From assembly GCA_041477005.1 (NCBI GenBank), contig JBGOUJ010000044.1, forward strand, positions 1 to 23,025: DNA of 23,025 bases, in the 5' to 3' direction. The stretch is from JBGOUJ01 sp041477005 (GTDB lineage: Bacteria > Acidobacteriota > Terriglobia > Bryobacterales > JACQDG01). The translations under genes and the position numbers were made by a program. Under the pieces are notes generated by a model. That model was not told where the DNA came from and ran no database searches. It saw only the letters and a list, made by a program, of their open reading frames with translations. Of the stretch, positions 6,967 through 14,251 are shown piece after piece. Position 1 is the first letter of the stretch. Each line of letters opens with the position of its first letter.

Positions 6967-8430
6967 TCAGACCTGCGCCGGCGGCCTCTTGCGGTGCCAA
7001 TCCGTCTGCTTCTGGAACTCGCGGCCGAGGGCGATAAGCGTTAGCTCGTCGAAGGGGCGGCCGACGAGCTGCACGCCGAGGGGCAGGTTGGTGTCGGCGG
7101 GGAAGCCGCAAGGCAACGAGAGGGCCGGCAGGCCGGCCAGGTTGCCGGCGGCGATCAGGGCGCTGTTGCCGAGGGGCCGCTCGGCGGTCTTTTTCTCGGT
7201 TTTGCCGGCCGCCGCGGCGGGAGGCGGAGTGGGAGTGCGGTCGAGGGGTTCGTTGATCCCGGAAGCGGCGCCGGAGCGTGACACCGAGAGGATCACGTCG
7301 ACCTCGGTGAAGAGCTGCCGGATCTTGTCCTGCATCAGGCGGCGGACCCGCATGGCGTTCAGGTAGTCCTTGACGGGTATCTCCAGGCCCGCGCGCAGTC
7401 CTGCCTTTTGCCGCTCGTCGGGCATCTGGTCGAACTTGTCGCTGGTGATCAGCGATTCGAAGATGGTCGAGCCTTCGGCCTGGATGATCGTGCTCACTAC
7501 ATCTTCGTAGGGCATAGGAGGCAAAGAGACCTCGACCATCTTGGCCCCCATCTTGCGGAACACCGCGAGGGCGGCCTGGAACGCCGGCCGAGCCGATTCG
7601 GCGGCGCGGTCGGTAAAATCGACCGGCGCGTAGCCGATGCGCAGATCGGTGAGGGGCCGGCCGTAGTCTTTCAGGTAATAGAAGACCTTGCCGGCCGAGC
7701 CGGGGTCATTCGAGTCCTTGCCGGAGATGGCGTGCAGAACCAGACCGCAGTCCTCGGCCGAGCGGCAGAAGGGGCCGATCTTGTCGAGGGTCCAGGATAA
7801 AGCCATGGCCCCACTGCGGCTCACCAGGCCGTAGGTGGGGCGCCGGCCGGTGACGCCACAGAAAGCCGCGGGCGTGAGGATGGAGCCGGAGGTCTCCGAA
7901 CCGAGCGCGAACGGCACCATCGCGGCGGCCACGGCGGCGCCCGAGCCGCTGGACGAGCCGCCGGACCAATGCCCCGGGTTCCACGGGTTCTTGCCCGGTC
8001 CGAACAGCGAGGCGCTGGGATAGCGGTAACCGCCGCCGCCGGCAAGCTCGACCATGGCCAGCTTGGCCACCAGCACGGCGCCGGACTTTTGGAGCTTCTG
8101 AATCACCGTGGCGTCGTAATCGAACACCTGCGAGCGGTAGGGCGCGGCGCCCCAGGTGGTGGGAACGCCCTTGGCGGCCAGCAGATCCTTGGCTCCGTAA
8201 GGGATGCCCTGGAGCGGGCTGCGGACGCGCTCCCGCTTGAAGTTGTCGTCGGCGTCCTTGGCCTGCTGCTCGGCGGGCTTGGAGATCAAATGGGCCAGCG
8301 CGTTGTAGCGCGGGCCGAGCTTCTCCAGGCGCTCCAGGTAAGCCTTGGTCAGCTCGAGCGAGCTGATCTGATGGGTTTTGAGCAGCTCGCCGAGCTCCGA
8401 GATGGTCGAGTAGAGAATATCGTCGGTCAT
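6967..8430 (-). CDS. Amidase-signature family enzyme (GatA-like amidase)
   Basis: 487 residues. The Ser-cisSer-Lys triad of the amidase-signature family is visible: Lys81 in GIPYGAKDLLAAKGVPTTWG, cis-Ser about 159 in GGSSSGSGAAVAA, and nucleophile Ser183 in GSETSGSILTPA. It hydrolyses an amide bond; the substrate is not predictable. Its gatB and gatC are not nearby, so a tRNA amidotransferase role is unlikely. The protein has no signal peptide of its own. Its ATG overlaps the stop of the upstream Tat-signal gene (ATGA), so synthesis of the two is coupled. The third gene of this group, further upstream, is a secreted S9 peptidase. This context suggests degradation of peptides or amides. The N-terminus STISELGELLKTHQISSLELTKAYLERLEKLGP is the ordinary start of the family, so the enzyme is not truncated. 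Confidence 0.95.
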   Translation of the reverse strand: MTDDILYSTISELGELLKTHQISSLELTKAYLERLEKLGPRYNALAHLISKPAEQQAKDADDNFKRERVRSPLQGIPYGAKDLLAAKGVPTTWGAAPYRSQVFDYDATVIQKLQKSGAVLVAKLAMVELAGGGGYRYPSASLFGPGKNPWNPGHWSGGSSSGSGAAVAAAMVPFALGSETSGSILTPAAFCGVTGRRPTYGLVSRSGAMALSWTLDKIGPFCRSAEDCGLVLHAISGKDSNDPGSAGKVFYYLKDYGRPLTDLRIGYAPVDFTDRAAESARPAFQAALAVFRKMGAKMVEVSLPPMPYEDVVSTIIQAEGSTIFESLITSDKFDQMPDERQKAGLRAGLEIPVKDYLNAMRVRRLMQDKIRQLFTEVDVILSVSRSGAASGINEPLDRTPTPPPAAAAGKTEKKTAERPLGNSALIAAGNLAGLPALSLPCGFPADTNLPLGVQLVGRPFDELTLIALGREFQKQTDWHRKRPPAQV

Positions 8431-8684
8431 GAATGAAATACGAATGCCGGCTCGGTGGCCATGGGCAACTCGAGCGTGGCGATGGCCTTCGCGCTCGCGA
8501 GGCGGCGCTCATTGGCCGCGCGCAACTCCTCCTCGCGGGAGAGCGGCTTCGGCGGTGCGGCTTGACGCGCCAGCAAGGGCGCTGGTTGCGCCAGCGAACG
8601 CCCGGAGCCCACGGCGGCCACTCCCGCCAGCAAGCTCCGGCGCGAAAACTTCCTATTGGCTAATGACGTCCGATTTGCTGACAC
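8427..8684 (-). CDS. Small Tat-signal protein coupled to the amidase
   Basis: 85 residues from a GTG start at 8684, which lies inside the 3' end of the peptidase gene (32-base overlap). The N-terminus contains a twin-arginine signal (NRKFSRRSLLAGVAAVGSG, residues about 10-28; consensus S-R-R-x-L-x), then a hydrophobic stretch and a probable cleavage near SLAQPA. The mature part is only about 50 residues: a charged helix (SREEELRAANERRLASAKAI) and a tail ATLELPMATEPAFVF. It ends in an ATGA overlap with the amidase start. I recognise no named family. Tails of this style, ending P-M-x-T-E-P-A-F-x-F, seem to recur before amidase genes in Acidobacteria (memory, not checked). The helix-plus-tail layout is reminiscent of GatC, which wraps around GatA. 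A split amidase gene caused by a frameshift is the alternative. Confidence 0.75.
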   Translation of the reverse strand: MSANRTSLANRKFSRRSLLAGVAAVGSGRSLAQPAPLLARQAAPPKPLSREEELRAANERRLASAKAIATLELPMATEPAFVFHS

Positions 8685-10707
8685 TGTCGGTATCCTCTGA
8701 CTTTGGGGCCGGCTCGGGGGTGTAGTCCGCGCCGCGGACGTACTTCTCGAACCAGCCGAATTCCTTGGTCGCTTTGGTCAGGCGATGGCGCAGCTCCTGG
8801 AAGCCGTGACCCTCGCGCGGGAAGATCAGCAGCTCCGTGGTCGCGCCGTTGCGCTTCAGGGCGCGGTACATCTCGACCGACTGCGGCATGGGCACGCGCT
8901 CGTCGCGCTCCCCGACCATGATCAGGGTCGGTGTGGTGACCCGCTGGGCATAGAACGCCGGCGACTGTTTCAGGTAGGATTCGAGCGGCGCCTTCTCGCC
9001 CCAGGGGTCGCCCCCGAACCAGAAATCGCGGTGGGAGCGGATATCGCTCTCGGAAAACATCGAGATCCAGTTAGCGGCCCCGGCGCCGGAGCTGGCGGCC
9101 TTGAAACGGTTGGTGTGGGTGATGAGCCAGTTCGTCATGTGGCCGCCGGCGCTCCAGCCCATCATGCCGAGGCGGTCGGAATCGGCCAGGCCTTCGCGGA
9201 TCAGCGCGTCGATGCCGTCGAGCACGTCGTCGGCGCTGTGACGCCAGTAATTGCCCTTCATGTCGCGCAGAAAATCATTGCCGTAGCCGCTCGAGCCGCG
9301 GTGGTTGGGCTGGAAAACAAGCCAGCCATGGCCGGCCCAGTATTGCGGGTAAGTCGTGCCGTAGGCCGAGAAAGTCAGCTTGGAGGACGACTGCGGGCCG
9401 CCGTGAACCTGGGTGACCAGCGGATAGCGCCGGCCCGGCTGGTAGCCCACGGGGTAGACCAGGATTCCATCCAGGTCTGTGCCGTCTTTGGCCTTCCAGT
9501 GGTAGGCCGTCATGCGGCCTGCGGCAGCGTTCCGGAGCTGCGGATTCAGATGGGTCAGGCGGCCGCCGGCCCAAAGGTCGCCGGCTGAAGCGGGATCACT
9601 CACCACGGCCACCCAGCGGTCGGGGCCGCCCGCATAGTGGAACTCGGTGATCGTCTGGCCGGCCGGGGTCAGCGGCTGCGGGGAGCGGCTGTCGGGACGG
9701 AGCCGGTAGAGCCGCGTGTCGACGCCGGTGCTCGCCAGAAGCAGAACGCCCTGCTCCGACCACTCGGCGGCCATGATCTCGCCGCGGAAATCCGGGGCCA
9801 GCAGCCGTGGCGCGCCGCCGGAAGCCGGCATGACCCAAGCTCCATGCTGGTAATACACATCGGCCAGAGCGGGATCGGACGGGGCGAGGAAGAGCAACTG
9901 GCTGCCGTCCGGCGACACCCGCACCTGGTTCTCGCCCACGCGATTGTCGGTGAGACGGCGTTTTTCGCCCGTGGCTGGATCGAGCCGGTAGATCTCGGCT
10001 TGGGTCGTCGCGTCGAGCAAGGCCGAGGGCGCAGCGACATAGAAGATGCCGCGGCCGTCGGGCGCGACGGTGAACTCGCGGACGTCGAACGAGCCTTCGC
10101 TGAGCCGGCGCTCCTTTCGATCGGCCAAGGGGATCTCCCAGAGGTGGTTGTTCGGCTTGCTGTGCTCGAACACGTACGCGTCGTCCTGGCCCCGTGAGGG
10201 TAATTTCTCGGGCGCCAGAAAGTAGAGCCGGGAGCTGTCCCTGGCCCAGGCCAGATGGGAGACGGCGGTCGCGTGCTTAGTCCACTGCTCGGCTTCGCCG
10301 CCCCCGGCGCGCTGGACGAACGCCTGGTTGGACTCGCCGGCGCGGCGCAGAAAGGCGAAGCGCCCGCCGTCAGGGGACCACACGGGGCCGGTTTCACCCG
10401 AGCCGTTGGTCATCCGGAGCATCTCGCCGCCCGAAGCCGGGATCCGCCAGATGTGGCTCACTCGCCGGTTGGTCTTCCAGTCGGCGATCGAAATCTCGAA
10501 CAGCACCTGGCTGCCGTCCGGCGAGAGCCGGGCGCCGCGCGGTTCCTCGAGTGACAGGATATCGACCAGGGCGAGCGGCTTCTGGCCGAGAGCCGGAAGG
10601 GCGGCCCAGCAAAGGGTCCAGGCGAGGAGCCAGACGGGGAGTTGCCGGGACCCCGAGACGCGGAGACGGGGAGATGGGACGAAGCGGAAATGCGGAGATT
10701 TGCGCAT
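8653..10707 (-). CDS. Secreted S9-family (prolyl oligopeptidase/DPP-type) peptidase
   Basis: 684 residues from ATG 10707. The frame is open to 10839, but the upstream part is not protein-like. A hydrophobic signal segment (about 24-42, PVWLLAWTLCWAALPALGQ) with a likely cut after ALG indicates export. Next comes a beta-propeller with repeated SPDG motifs (GARLSPDGSQVLFE, WSPDGGRFAFLRR, VSPDGSQLLFLAPSD). The C-terminal alpha/beta hydrolase domain has GWSAGGHMTNW with nucleophile Ser about 519, GERDERVPM with Asp about 602 and REGHGF with His about 634. The n-region of the signal is unusually long (over 20 residues) and is encoded by a purine/pyrimidine-biased low-complexity stretch. It heads the peptidase-Tat protein-amidase group. 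Its role is probably cleavage of oligopeptides in the periplasm or outside the cell. Confidence 0.94.
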   Translation of the reverse strand: MRKSPHFRFVPSPRLRVSGSRQLPVWLLAWTLCWAALPALGQKPLALVDILSLEEPRGARLSPDGSQVLFEISIADWKTNRRVSHIWRIPASGGEMLRMTNGSGETGPVWSPDGGRFAFLRRAGESNQAFVQRAGGGEAEQWTKHATAVSHLAWARDSSRLYFLAPEKLPSRGQDDAYVFEHSKPNNHLWEIPLADRKERRLSEGSFDVREFTVAPDGRGIFYVAAPSALLDATTQAEIYRLDPATGEKRRLTDNRVGENQVRVSPDGSQLLFLAPSDPALADVYYQHGAWVMPASGGAPRLLAPDFRGEIMAAEWSEQGVLLLASTGVDTRLYRLRPDSRSPQPLTPAGQTITEFHYAGGPDRWVAVVSDPASAGDLWAGGRLTHLNPQLRNAAAGRMTAYHWKAKDGTDLDGILVYPVGYQPGRRYPLVTQVHGGPQSSSKLTFSAYGTTYPQYWAGHGWLVFQPNHRGSSGYGNDFLRDMKGNYWRHSADDVLDGIDALIREGLADSDRLGMMGWSAGGHMTNWLITHTNRFKAASSGAGAANWISMFSESDIRSHRDFWFGGDPWGEKAPLESYLKQSPAFYAQRVTTPTLIMVGERDERVPMPQSVEMYRALKRNGATTELLIFPREGHGFQELRHRLTKATKEFGWFEKYVRGADYTPEPAPKSEDTDSVSKSDVISQ

Positions 10708-10711
10708 TTTA

Positions 10712-10726
10712 GGCGCACTATACCAC
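10712..10726 (-). promoter_or_regulatory. Extended -10 promoter candidate for the S9 peptidase
   Basis: Read on the minus strand, TG-G-TATAGT lies with TATAGT at 10723-10718, an extended -10 pattern. There is no -35 match at the right distance (AACATG). The expected start of transcription would fall only about 4 bases before the ATG at 10707, implying a nearly leaderless message. The whole divergent gap is 34 bases, so this site overlaps whatever drives plsC. Confidence 0.3.
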
Positions 10727-10741
10727 AATGCACCACAGGCC

Positions 10742-11452
10742 ATGTTGCGGACGCTACTGCTCGTCCTGCCTCTTACTATTGTAATCGCGCTGCTGGGTCT
10801 GGTGGTGATGATCCCGGTGACTTGGATTCTGCAAGACATCCGGCCGATCTACGCGGTGGCGCGGGTGGTGGTACGGTTCCTGGTTTGGCTGGCGGGGGTG
10901 CGGGTGGAGCGGAGCGGTCCGGACCCCTGGCTGGCGCCGCAGCCGTGCCTTTATGTGGCGAACCACCTAAGCAATATCGATCCGCCGGCCGTGTGGCTGT
11001 GTTTGCCGCGAGTGGCGGTGATCGCCAAAGCAGCCATCTTTCGGTGGCCGCTGCTCGGTTATGGCATGAAGATGGCGGAGTTCATCCCGGTGGTAAGGGA
11101 GCGGCCCGAATCCCGGCGCGAGGCGATGGAAGGGGGAATCGCGCGGCTCCGCAAGGGCCTCTCCCTGCTGGTTTTCCCCGAAGGAACCCGCAGCCCGGAC
11201 GGCCGCCTGCTGCCTTTTCGGCCCGGCCCGTTTACGATGGCCATCGAAGCCCAGGCGCCGATCGTGCCTATCTCGATCCGGGGCACTCGGGAGATCATGC
11301 CCAAGGGAAGCCCCTGGATCCGGCCCGGCCGGGTGACCTTCGTATTTCACGAGCCGATTCCGACCAAAGGTCTGACCCAGACCGATCGAGACGAGCTGGT
11401 TAAAGGAGTACGGGAACGGATTGCGTCGGCTCTGCCGGGCCGCGGCTCGTAA
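10742..11452 (+). CDS. plsC: 1-acyl-sn-glycerol-3-phosphate acyltransferase (PlsC family)
   Basis: 236 residues. It transfers an acyl chain to lysophosphatidic acid at the inner membrane during phospholipid synthesis. The catalytic NHLSNID (N-H-x4-D, about residues 77-83) and VFPEGTRS (about 147-154) motifs are intact, as are KAAIFRWPLLGYGMKMAEFIPV and PIVPISIRGT. A long hydrophobic helix (about 4-30) anchors the N-terminus. ATG 10742 was chosen because it starts the anchor; the upstream frame runs into the divergent peptidase gene. It is a single-gene unit, convergent with the E1 beta gene. Its exact acyl acceptor cannot be told from sequence. Confidence 0.93.
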   Translation: MLRTLLLVLPLTIVIALLGLVVMIPVTWILQDIRPIYAVARVVVRFLVWLAGVRVERSGPDPWLAPQPCLYVANHLSNIDPPAVWLCLPRVAVIAKAAIFRWPLLGYGMKMAEFIPVVRERPESRREAMEGGIARLRKGLSLLVFPEGTRSPDGRLLPFRPGPFTMAIEAQAPIVPISIRGTREIMPKGSPWIRPGRVTFVFHEPIPTKGLTQTDRDELVKGVRERIASALPGRGS

Positions 11453-11512
11453 GCCCCTGGCGAACACCTGTCTGGTGGGCCGCTGCCTTCCCAGGGGGGG
11501 GCCAAGAATGGG

Positions 11513-11530
11513 ATCAACCGCTGGGTTGAT
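11513..11530. terminator. Hairpin between convergent plsC and E1 beta genes
   Basis: ATCAACC (11513-11519) and GGTTGAT (11524-11530) form a perfect 7-bp stem with a GCTG loop. It sits in the 193-base gap between two convergent stop codons. No U-tract follows on either strand, so a factor-independent terminator is only possible, not clear. The rest of the gap contains a run of eight G (11494-11501) and an open but startless frame. Confidence 0.35.
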
Positions 11531-11645
11531 GCCCAGACATTACTGCTCGAGAAGATGGAGAGGGTAAGTGCGTTTCTTCGGGAGCTGTTTGAATTGCCCT
11601 GAAACGCAGACAGCAGGACTGGAACACCGACGTAGCGTCAGATGC

Positions 11646-12626
11646 TTAATACCGGTACAATTCCCGCGCCTTCTCCACCACGTCCGCTGCCTTAGGCAGG
11701 AACGCCTCTTCCAGCGGCGGGCTGTACGGCACGGGGCAATCGGGGCCGGTGATGCGAACCATCGGACCGTCGAGGTAATCGAAGGCCTTTTCGCCGATGC
11801 GGGCGGCGAGCTCGCCGGCGAAGCCGCCGGTTTGGGTGTCTTCGTGGAGCAGGATCACCTTGCCGGTCTTCCTCACCGTCGCCAGAACGGCTTCTTCGTC
11901 CAGCGGGACCAGGGAGCGGAGGTCGAGGACCTCGAGCTCGATGCCCTCGGCGGCCAGCGTCTCGGCCGCATCCAGGGCCACGTAGACCATGGCCCCGTAG
12001 GTGATCACGCTGATGTCCTTGCCTGCGCGGCGCAGGGCGGCCTGGCCGATCGGGACCACATAGTCCTCGGCGGGCAGCTCGTCTTTGACGCGGCGATAGA
12101 GGAGCTTGTGCTCGAAATAGAGGACCGGGTCGTTGTCGCGGATGGCGGCCTTGATCAGCCCTTTGGCGTCATAAGCAGTGGATGGCGCAACCACTTTCAG
12201 GCCCGGCGTGTGGACGAAGGGCATCTCGGGGTTCTGGGAATGGAACGGGCCGCCGTGGATGCCGCCGCCCGAGGGGCAGCGGATGACCATCGGGACCGAG
12301 GCGCCCCAACGGTAGCGGCTCTTAGCGGCGAAGTTGACGATCTGGTCGAAGGCGCAGGTGATGAAATCGGCAAACTGCATTTCGACCACCGGGCGCAGGC
12401 CGGTGAACGCGGCGCCGGTGCCGGCGGCGACAATGGCCGCTTCCGAAATCGGTGTGTCGATCACCCGCCGCTCGCCGAACCGCTCGATCAGGCCCGCGGT
12501 CACCTTGAACGCGCCGCCGTAGACGCCCACATCCTCGCCGATCACGAAGACCGACTCATCCCGCTCCATCTCCTCCCAAAGCCCCTGGCGGATGGCTTCA
12601 ACGTAAGTCGTGGGCGTGCCGCTCAT
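11646..12626 (-). CDS. 2-oxoacid dehydrogenase E1 component, beta subunit
   Basis: 326 residues, the full length of the pyruvate/branched-chain 2-oxoacid dehydrogenase E1 beta family. Visible signatures are the start TTYVEAIRQGLWEEMERDESVFVIGEDVG (in the family the Glu of GEDVG contacts thiamine diphosphate), ERRVIDTPISEAAIVAAGTGAA, MQFADFITCAFDQIVN, GGIHGGPFHSQ and the C-terminal transketolase domain VLDLRSLVPLDEEAV. It pairs with the E1 alpha gene 122 bases upstream. No E2 or E3 gene is in the window, so the substrate (pyruvate, branched-chain oxoacid or acetoin) is undecided. The ATG at 12626 has no Shine-Dalgarno sequence; a long inverted-repeat arm ends 10 bases upstream of it. Confidence 0.95.
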   Translation of the reverse strand: MSGTPTTYVEAIRQGLWEEMERDESVFVIGEDVGVYGGAFKVTAGLIERFGERRVIDTPISEAAIVAAGTGAAFTGLRPVVEMQFADFITCAFDQIVNFAAKSRYRWGASVPMVIRCPSGGGIHGGPFHSQNPEMPFVHTPGLKVVAPSTAYDAKGLIKAAIRDNDPVLYFEHKLLYRRVKDELPAEDYVVPIGQAALRRAGKDISVITYGAMVYVALDAAETLAAEGIELEVLDLRSLVPLDEEAVLATVRKTGKVILLHEDTQTGGFAGELAARIGEKAFDYLDGPMVRITGPDCPVPYSPPLEEAFLPKAADVVEKARELYRY

Positions 12627-12636
12627 TGGAAAATAC

Positions 12637-12745
12637 CAGCCGTCAGCTATCAGCCATCAGCTATCAGCCACCAGCGATCAGCAGCAGCCCGCCCGCGTTC
12701 CGTTTTGCTAAGAGCTGCCGGCTGATGGCTGATAGCTGACGGCTG
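12637..12745. repeat. Heptamer inverted-repeat element, copy 3 (perfect 24-bp arms)
   Basis: The left arm 12637-12660 is the exact reverse complement of 12722-12745, 24 bases each with a 61-base spacer. The left side is built of 7-base steps (CAGCCGT CAGCTAT CAGCCAT CAGCTAT CAGCCAC CAGCGAT, 12637-12678). The element occupies nearly all of the gap between E1 alpha and E1 beta and would be transcribed as a long hairpin in their shared message. Confidence 0.92.
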
Positions 12746-12748
12746 CAG

Positions 12749-13735
12749 TTATTCGTACACGCCATCGAGCAAGGTCGCTGGGTCGGGCAGCGGGGATTTC
12801 TCGGCCCATTCCACCGCCTCATCCACCTCGGCCAGGATCTGGGCGTGCAGCTTCTTGAAATCCACCTCGGTCGCCCAGTTGCGCTCCACGATGTATTTCT
12901 GGAGCATCAGGATGGGATCCTTCTTGGACCACTCCTCGAACAGGGCGCGGGGAACGTAGTCGGCGCCATCGTGGGCTGAGTGGCCGCTCATGCGGAACGT
13001 CTTGCACTCGATCATGTAGGGGCCGCGGCCGGCGCGGGCGTGGGCCACGGCGCGTCGCGTCGCCTGGTGGACCGCGATCGCGTCGTTGCCGTCCACGATC
13101 TCGGCGGGTATTCCATAGGCGGCGGCGCGGTCGGCGACGTTCGGGACCGCCATCTGCTTGTCGAGCGGGGTCGAATAGGCGAACTGATTGTTGTTACAGA
13201 GGTAGACCACCGGCAGCTTCTGGACGGCGGCGAAGTTCACGCCCTCATGCCAATCGCCCCGGCTGGTGGCGCCGTCGCCGAAATAGGAGAAAACCACGTT
13301 TGGCAGGCCCCGATACTTCAAAGCCAGGGCGATCCCGCCGGCCACCGGGACGCTCGCCCCGATGCTGCTGATGATCGGGATCAGGTGCAGGCCCAGGTCG
13401 CCCATGTGCATGTTGCCGTCGCGGCCGCGGGTGGGTCCCGTCGCGCGGCCCAGGTATTGCGCGAAGATGCGCTTGGGCTCCATGCCTCGCACCAGGAACG
13501 CGCCCATGTCGCGGTGGGTGGGGCAGATCCAGTCCTCCTTCTCGGCCAGGACGGCGCTGCCCACCGGGATCGCTTCCTGCCCTCGTCCCGTGTAGCAGCC
13601 TCCCAGGATCTTGCCTTGCCGGTAGAGCTTCAGCTCGATGCGGTTTTCGATCTCCCGCATCAGCTCCACGTAATAGAGCATACGGTCGCATAGCTCCCGA
13701 GTCACCTCGGGGACGACCGGGGTAGTGGTGGTCAT
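12749..13735 (-). CDS. 2-oxoacid dehydrogenase E1 component, alpha subunit
   Basis: 328 residues. It binds thiamine diphosphate and decarboxylates the 2-oxoacid together with E1 beta. The thiamine-binding motif begins at FSYFGDGATSRGDWHEGVNF and ends at LCNNNQFAYSTP. GQEAIPVGSAVL, THRDMGAFLVRG, GRDGNMHMGD and the phosphorylation-loop region ECKTFRMSGHSAHDGADY are all typical. ATG 13735 was chosen; the frame runs up to 13840, but those 35 residues are not family-like. No ribosome site precedes the ATG, and a promoter candidate lies only 15 bases upstream of it. It is the first gene of the E1 alpha-beta unit and diverges from korAB across about 566 bases. Confidence 0.95.
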   Translation of the reverse strand: MTTTTPVVPEVTRELCDRMLYYVELMREIENRIELKLYRQGKILGGCYTGRGQEAIPVGSAVLAEKEDWICPTHRDMGAFLVRGMEPKRIFAQYLGRATGPTRGRDGNMHMGDLGLHLIPIISSIGASVPVAGGIALALKYRGLPNVVFSYFGDGATSRGDWHEGVNFAAVQKLPVVYLCNNNQFAYSTPLDKQMAVPNVADRAAAYGIPAEIVDGNDAIAVHQATRRAVAHARAGRGPYMIECKTFRMSGHSAHDGADYVPRALFEEWSKKDPILMLQKYIVERNWATEVDFKKLHAQILAEVDEAVEWAEKSPLPDPATLLDGVYE

Positions 13736-13749
13736 AGCCAAACGTCCAG

Positions 13750-13779
13750 AATGTAGCGCAACCAGGCCGGGCTTGGCAA
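13750..13779 (-). promoter_or_regulatory. Sigma-70-like promoter candidate for the E1 genes
   Basis: On the minus strand TTGCCA (13779-13774) and TACATT (13755-13750) are 18 bases apart. The predicted transcript would start about 8 bases before the E1 alpha ATG, giving a very short leader. This agrees with the lack of a Shine-Dalgarno sequence. Confidence 0.45.
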
Positions 13780-13800
13780 GTGAGAAAAGAGGGTAATTTA

Positions 13801-13820
13801 AGGGGGTAACAGGGGGTAAT
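13801..13820. repeat. Tandem decamer AGGGGGTAAC/AGGGGGTAAT
   Basis: Two adjacent 10-mers differ at the last base only. A related GAGGGTAATTTA lies just before them (from about 13789). They stand between the E1 promoter candidate and the GC-rich core of the divergent intergenic region. Confidence 0.6.
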
Positions 13821-14250
13821 GGCGCCGGGACCTGCGGCATCCTCCGGGGCCCGCCACCGGGCGGCCCGGGCCCGCGCGGCGGACAACCGCTCGTTCGCGG
13901 TCGCAGCTTTCACGAGCAGGTGGTCCGTGCCAGTATCAAGCGCCCGGATAGCGATTGTGTGTGTTCTCGCGGTTCGGCGCCGGCTACCGCAGCTTGCCGC
14001 GCACCAGACGCATCCGGCATCCGCAATCCGTCCGTAGCGCGCCGCAGTGCCCCGAGGGGCGGGTAGAGTGCCGCGCCGCGAAGCGGCGCATCCCTGCTTT
14101 TTGCCTTTTGCACTTTGCCTTTTGCCTTGCTGTTCGCTCTTTTGCCTCGCCGTTCGCCCTTCCACGTCGGGGAGCGCACTAAACCAGATGCGTGCCGATC
14201 AACCGCAGCCGAATCCACCAAGCGCAGCACCCGCTGCGCCTCCGGATTCG
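13821..14250. other. Structured non-coding region between the E1 and korAB units
   Basis: No convincing gene is seen on either strand. The region holds several inverted repeats: GCCCC-GA-GGGGC at 14049-14060, and GCGCCGC/GCGGCGC with a 3-base loop at 14073-14089. There is a very GC-rich patch around 13850-13880 and a heptamer run at 14099-14146. Minus-strand frames across it are open but have no family-like sequence. It may hold regulatory RNA or be a decayed insertion. Confidence 0.5.
14099..14146. repeat. TTTTGCC heptamer repeats
   Basis: TTTTGCC TTTTGCA CTTTGCC TTTTGCC are consecutive 7-mers at 14099-14126, and a further TTTTGCC is at 14140-14146. Base composition is sharply different from the GC-rich surroundings. 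The period of 7 rules out coding. Confidence 0.75.
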
Positions 14251-14251
14251 C

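Noticed and set aside
6967..8430. GatA subunit of the tRNA amidotransferase
   Set aside because: No gatB or gatC neighbours, the nucleophile motif is GSETSGSI with no following Arg, and the operon partners are secreted proteins; a general amidase is more likely.
8427..8684. The Tat ORF as the frameshifted 5' end of the amidase gene
   Set aside because: Not fully excluded, but the amidase already has a complete family N-terminus, and the ATGA overlap with a compact tail looks like normal coupling.
12637..12745. Terminal inverted repeats of an insertion sequence or MITE
   Set aside because: The arms are internally heptameric, there is no flanking target-site duplication that I can see, and no transposase; kept as a repeat of unknown type.
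13801..13822. The sequence around AGGGGGTAACAGGGGGTAAT resembles the I-SceI homing endonuclease site
   Set aside because: Only a loose match (extra G residues in both halves), and no intron or endonuclease gene is nearby; a simple decamer duplication explains it.
13245..14165. A 306-codon minus-strand frame overlapping the E1 alpha gene and its upstream gap
   Set aside because: It is the wrong frame of a clear E1 alpha gene over much of its length, and its upstream part is Arg/Ala-rich with no family-like motif.
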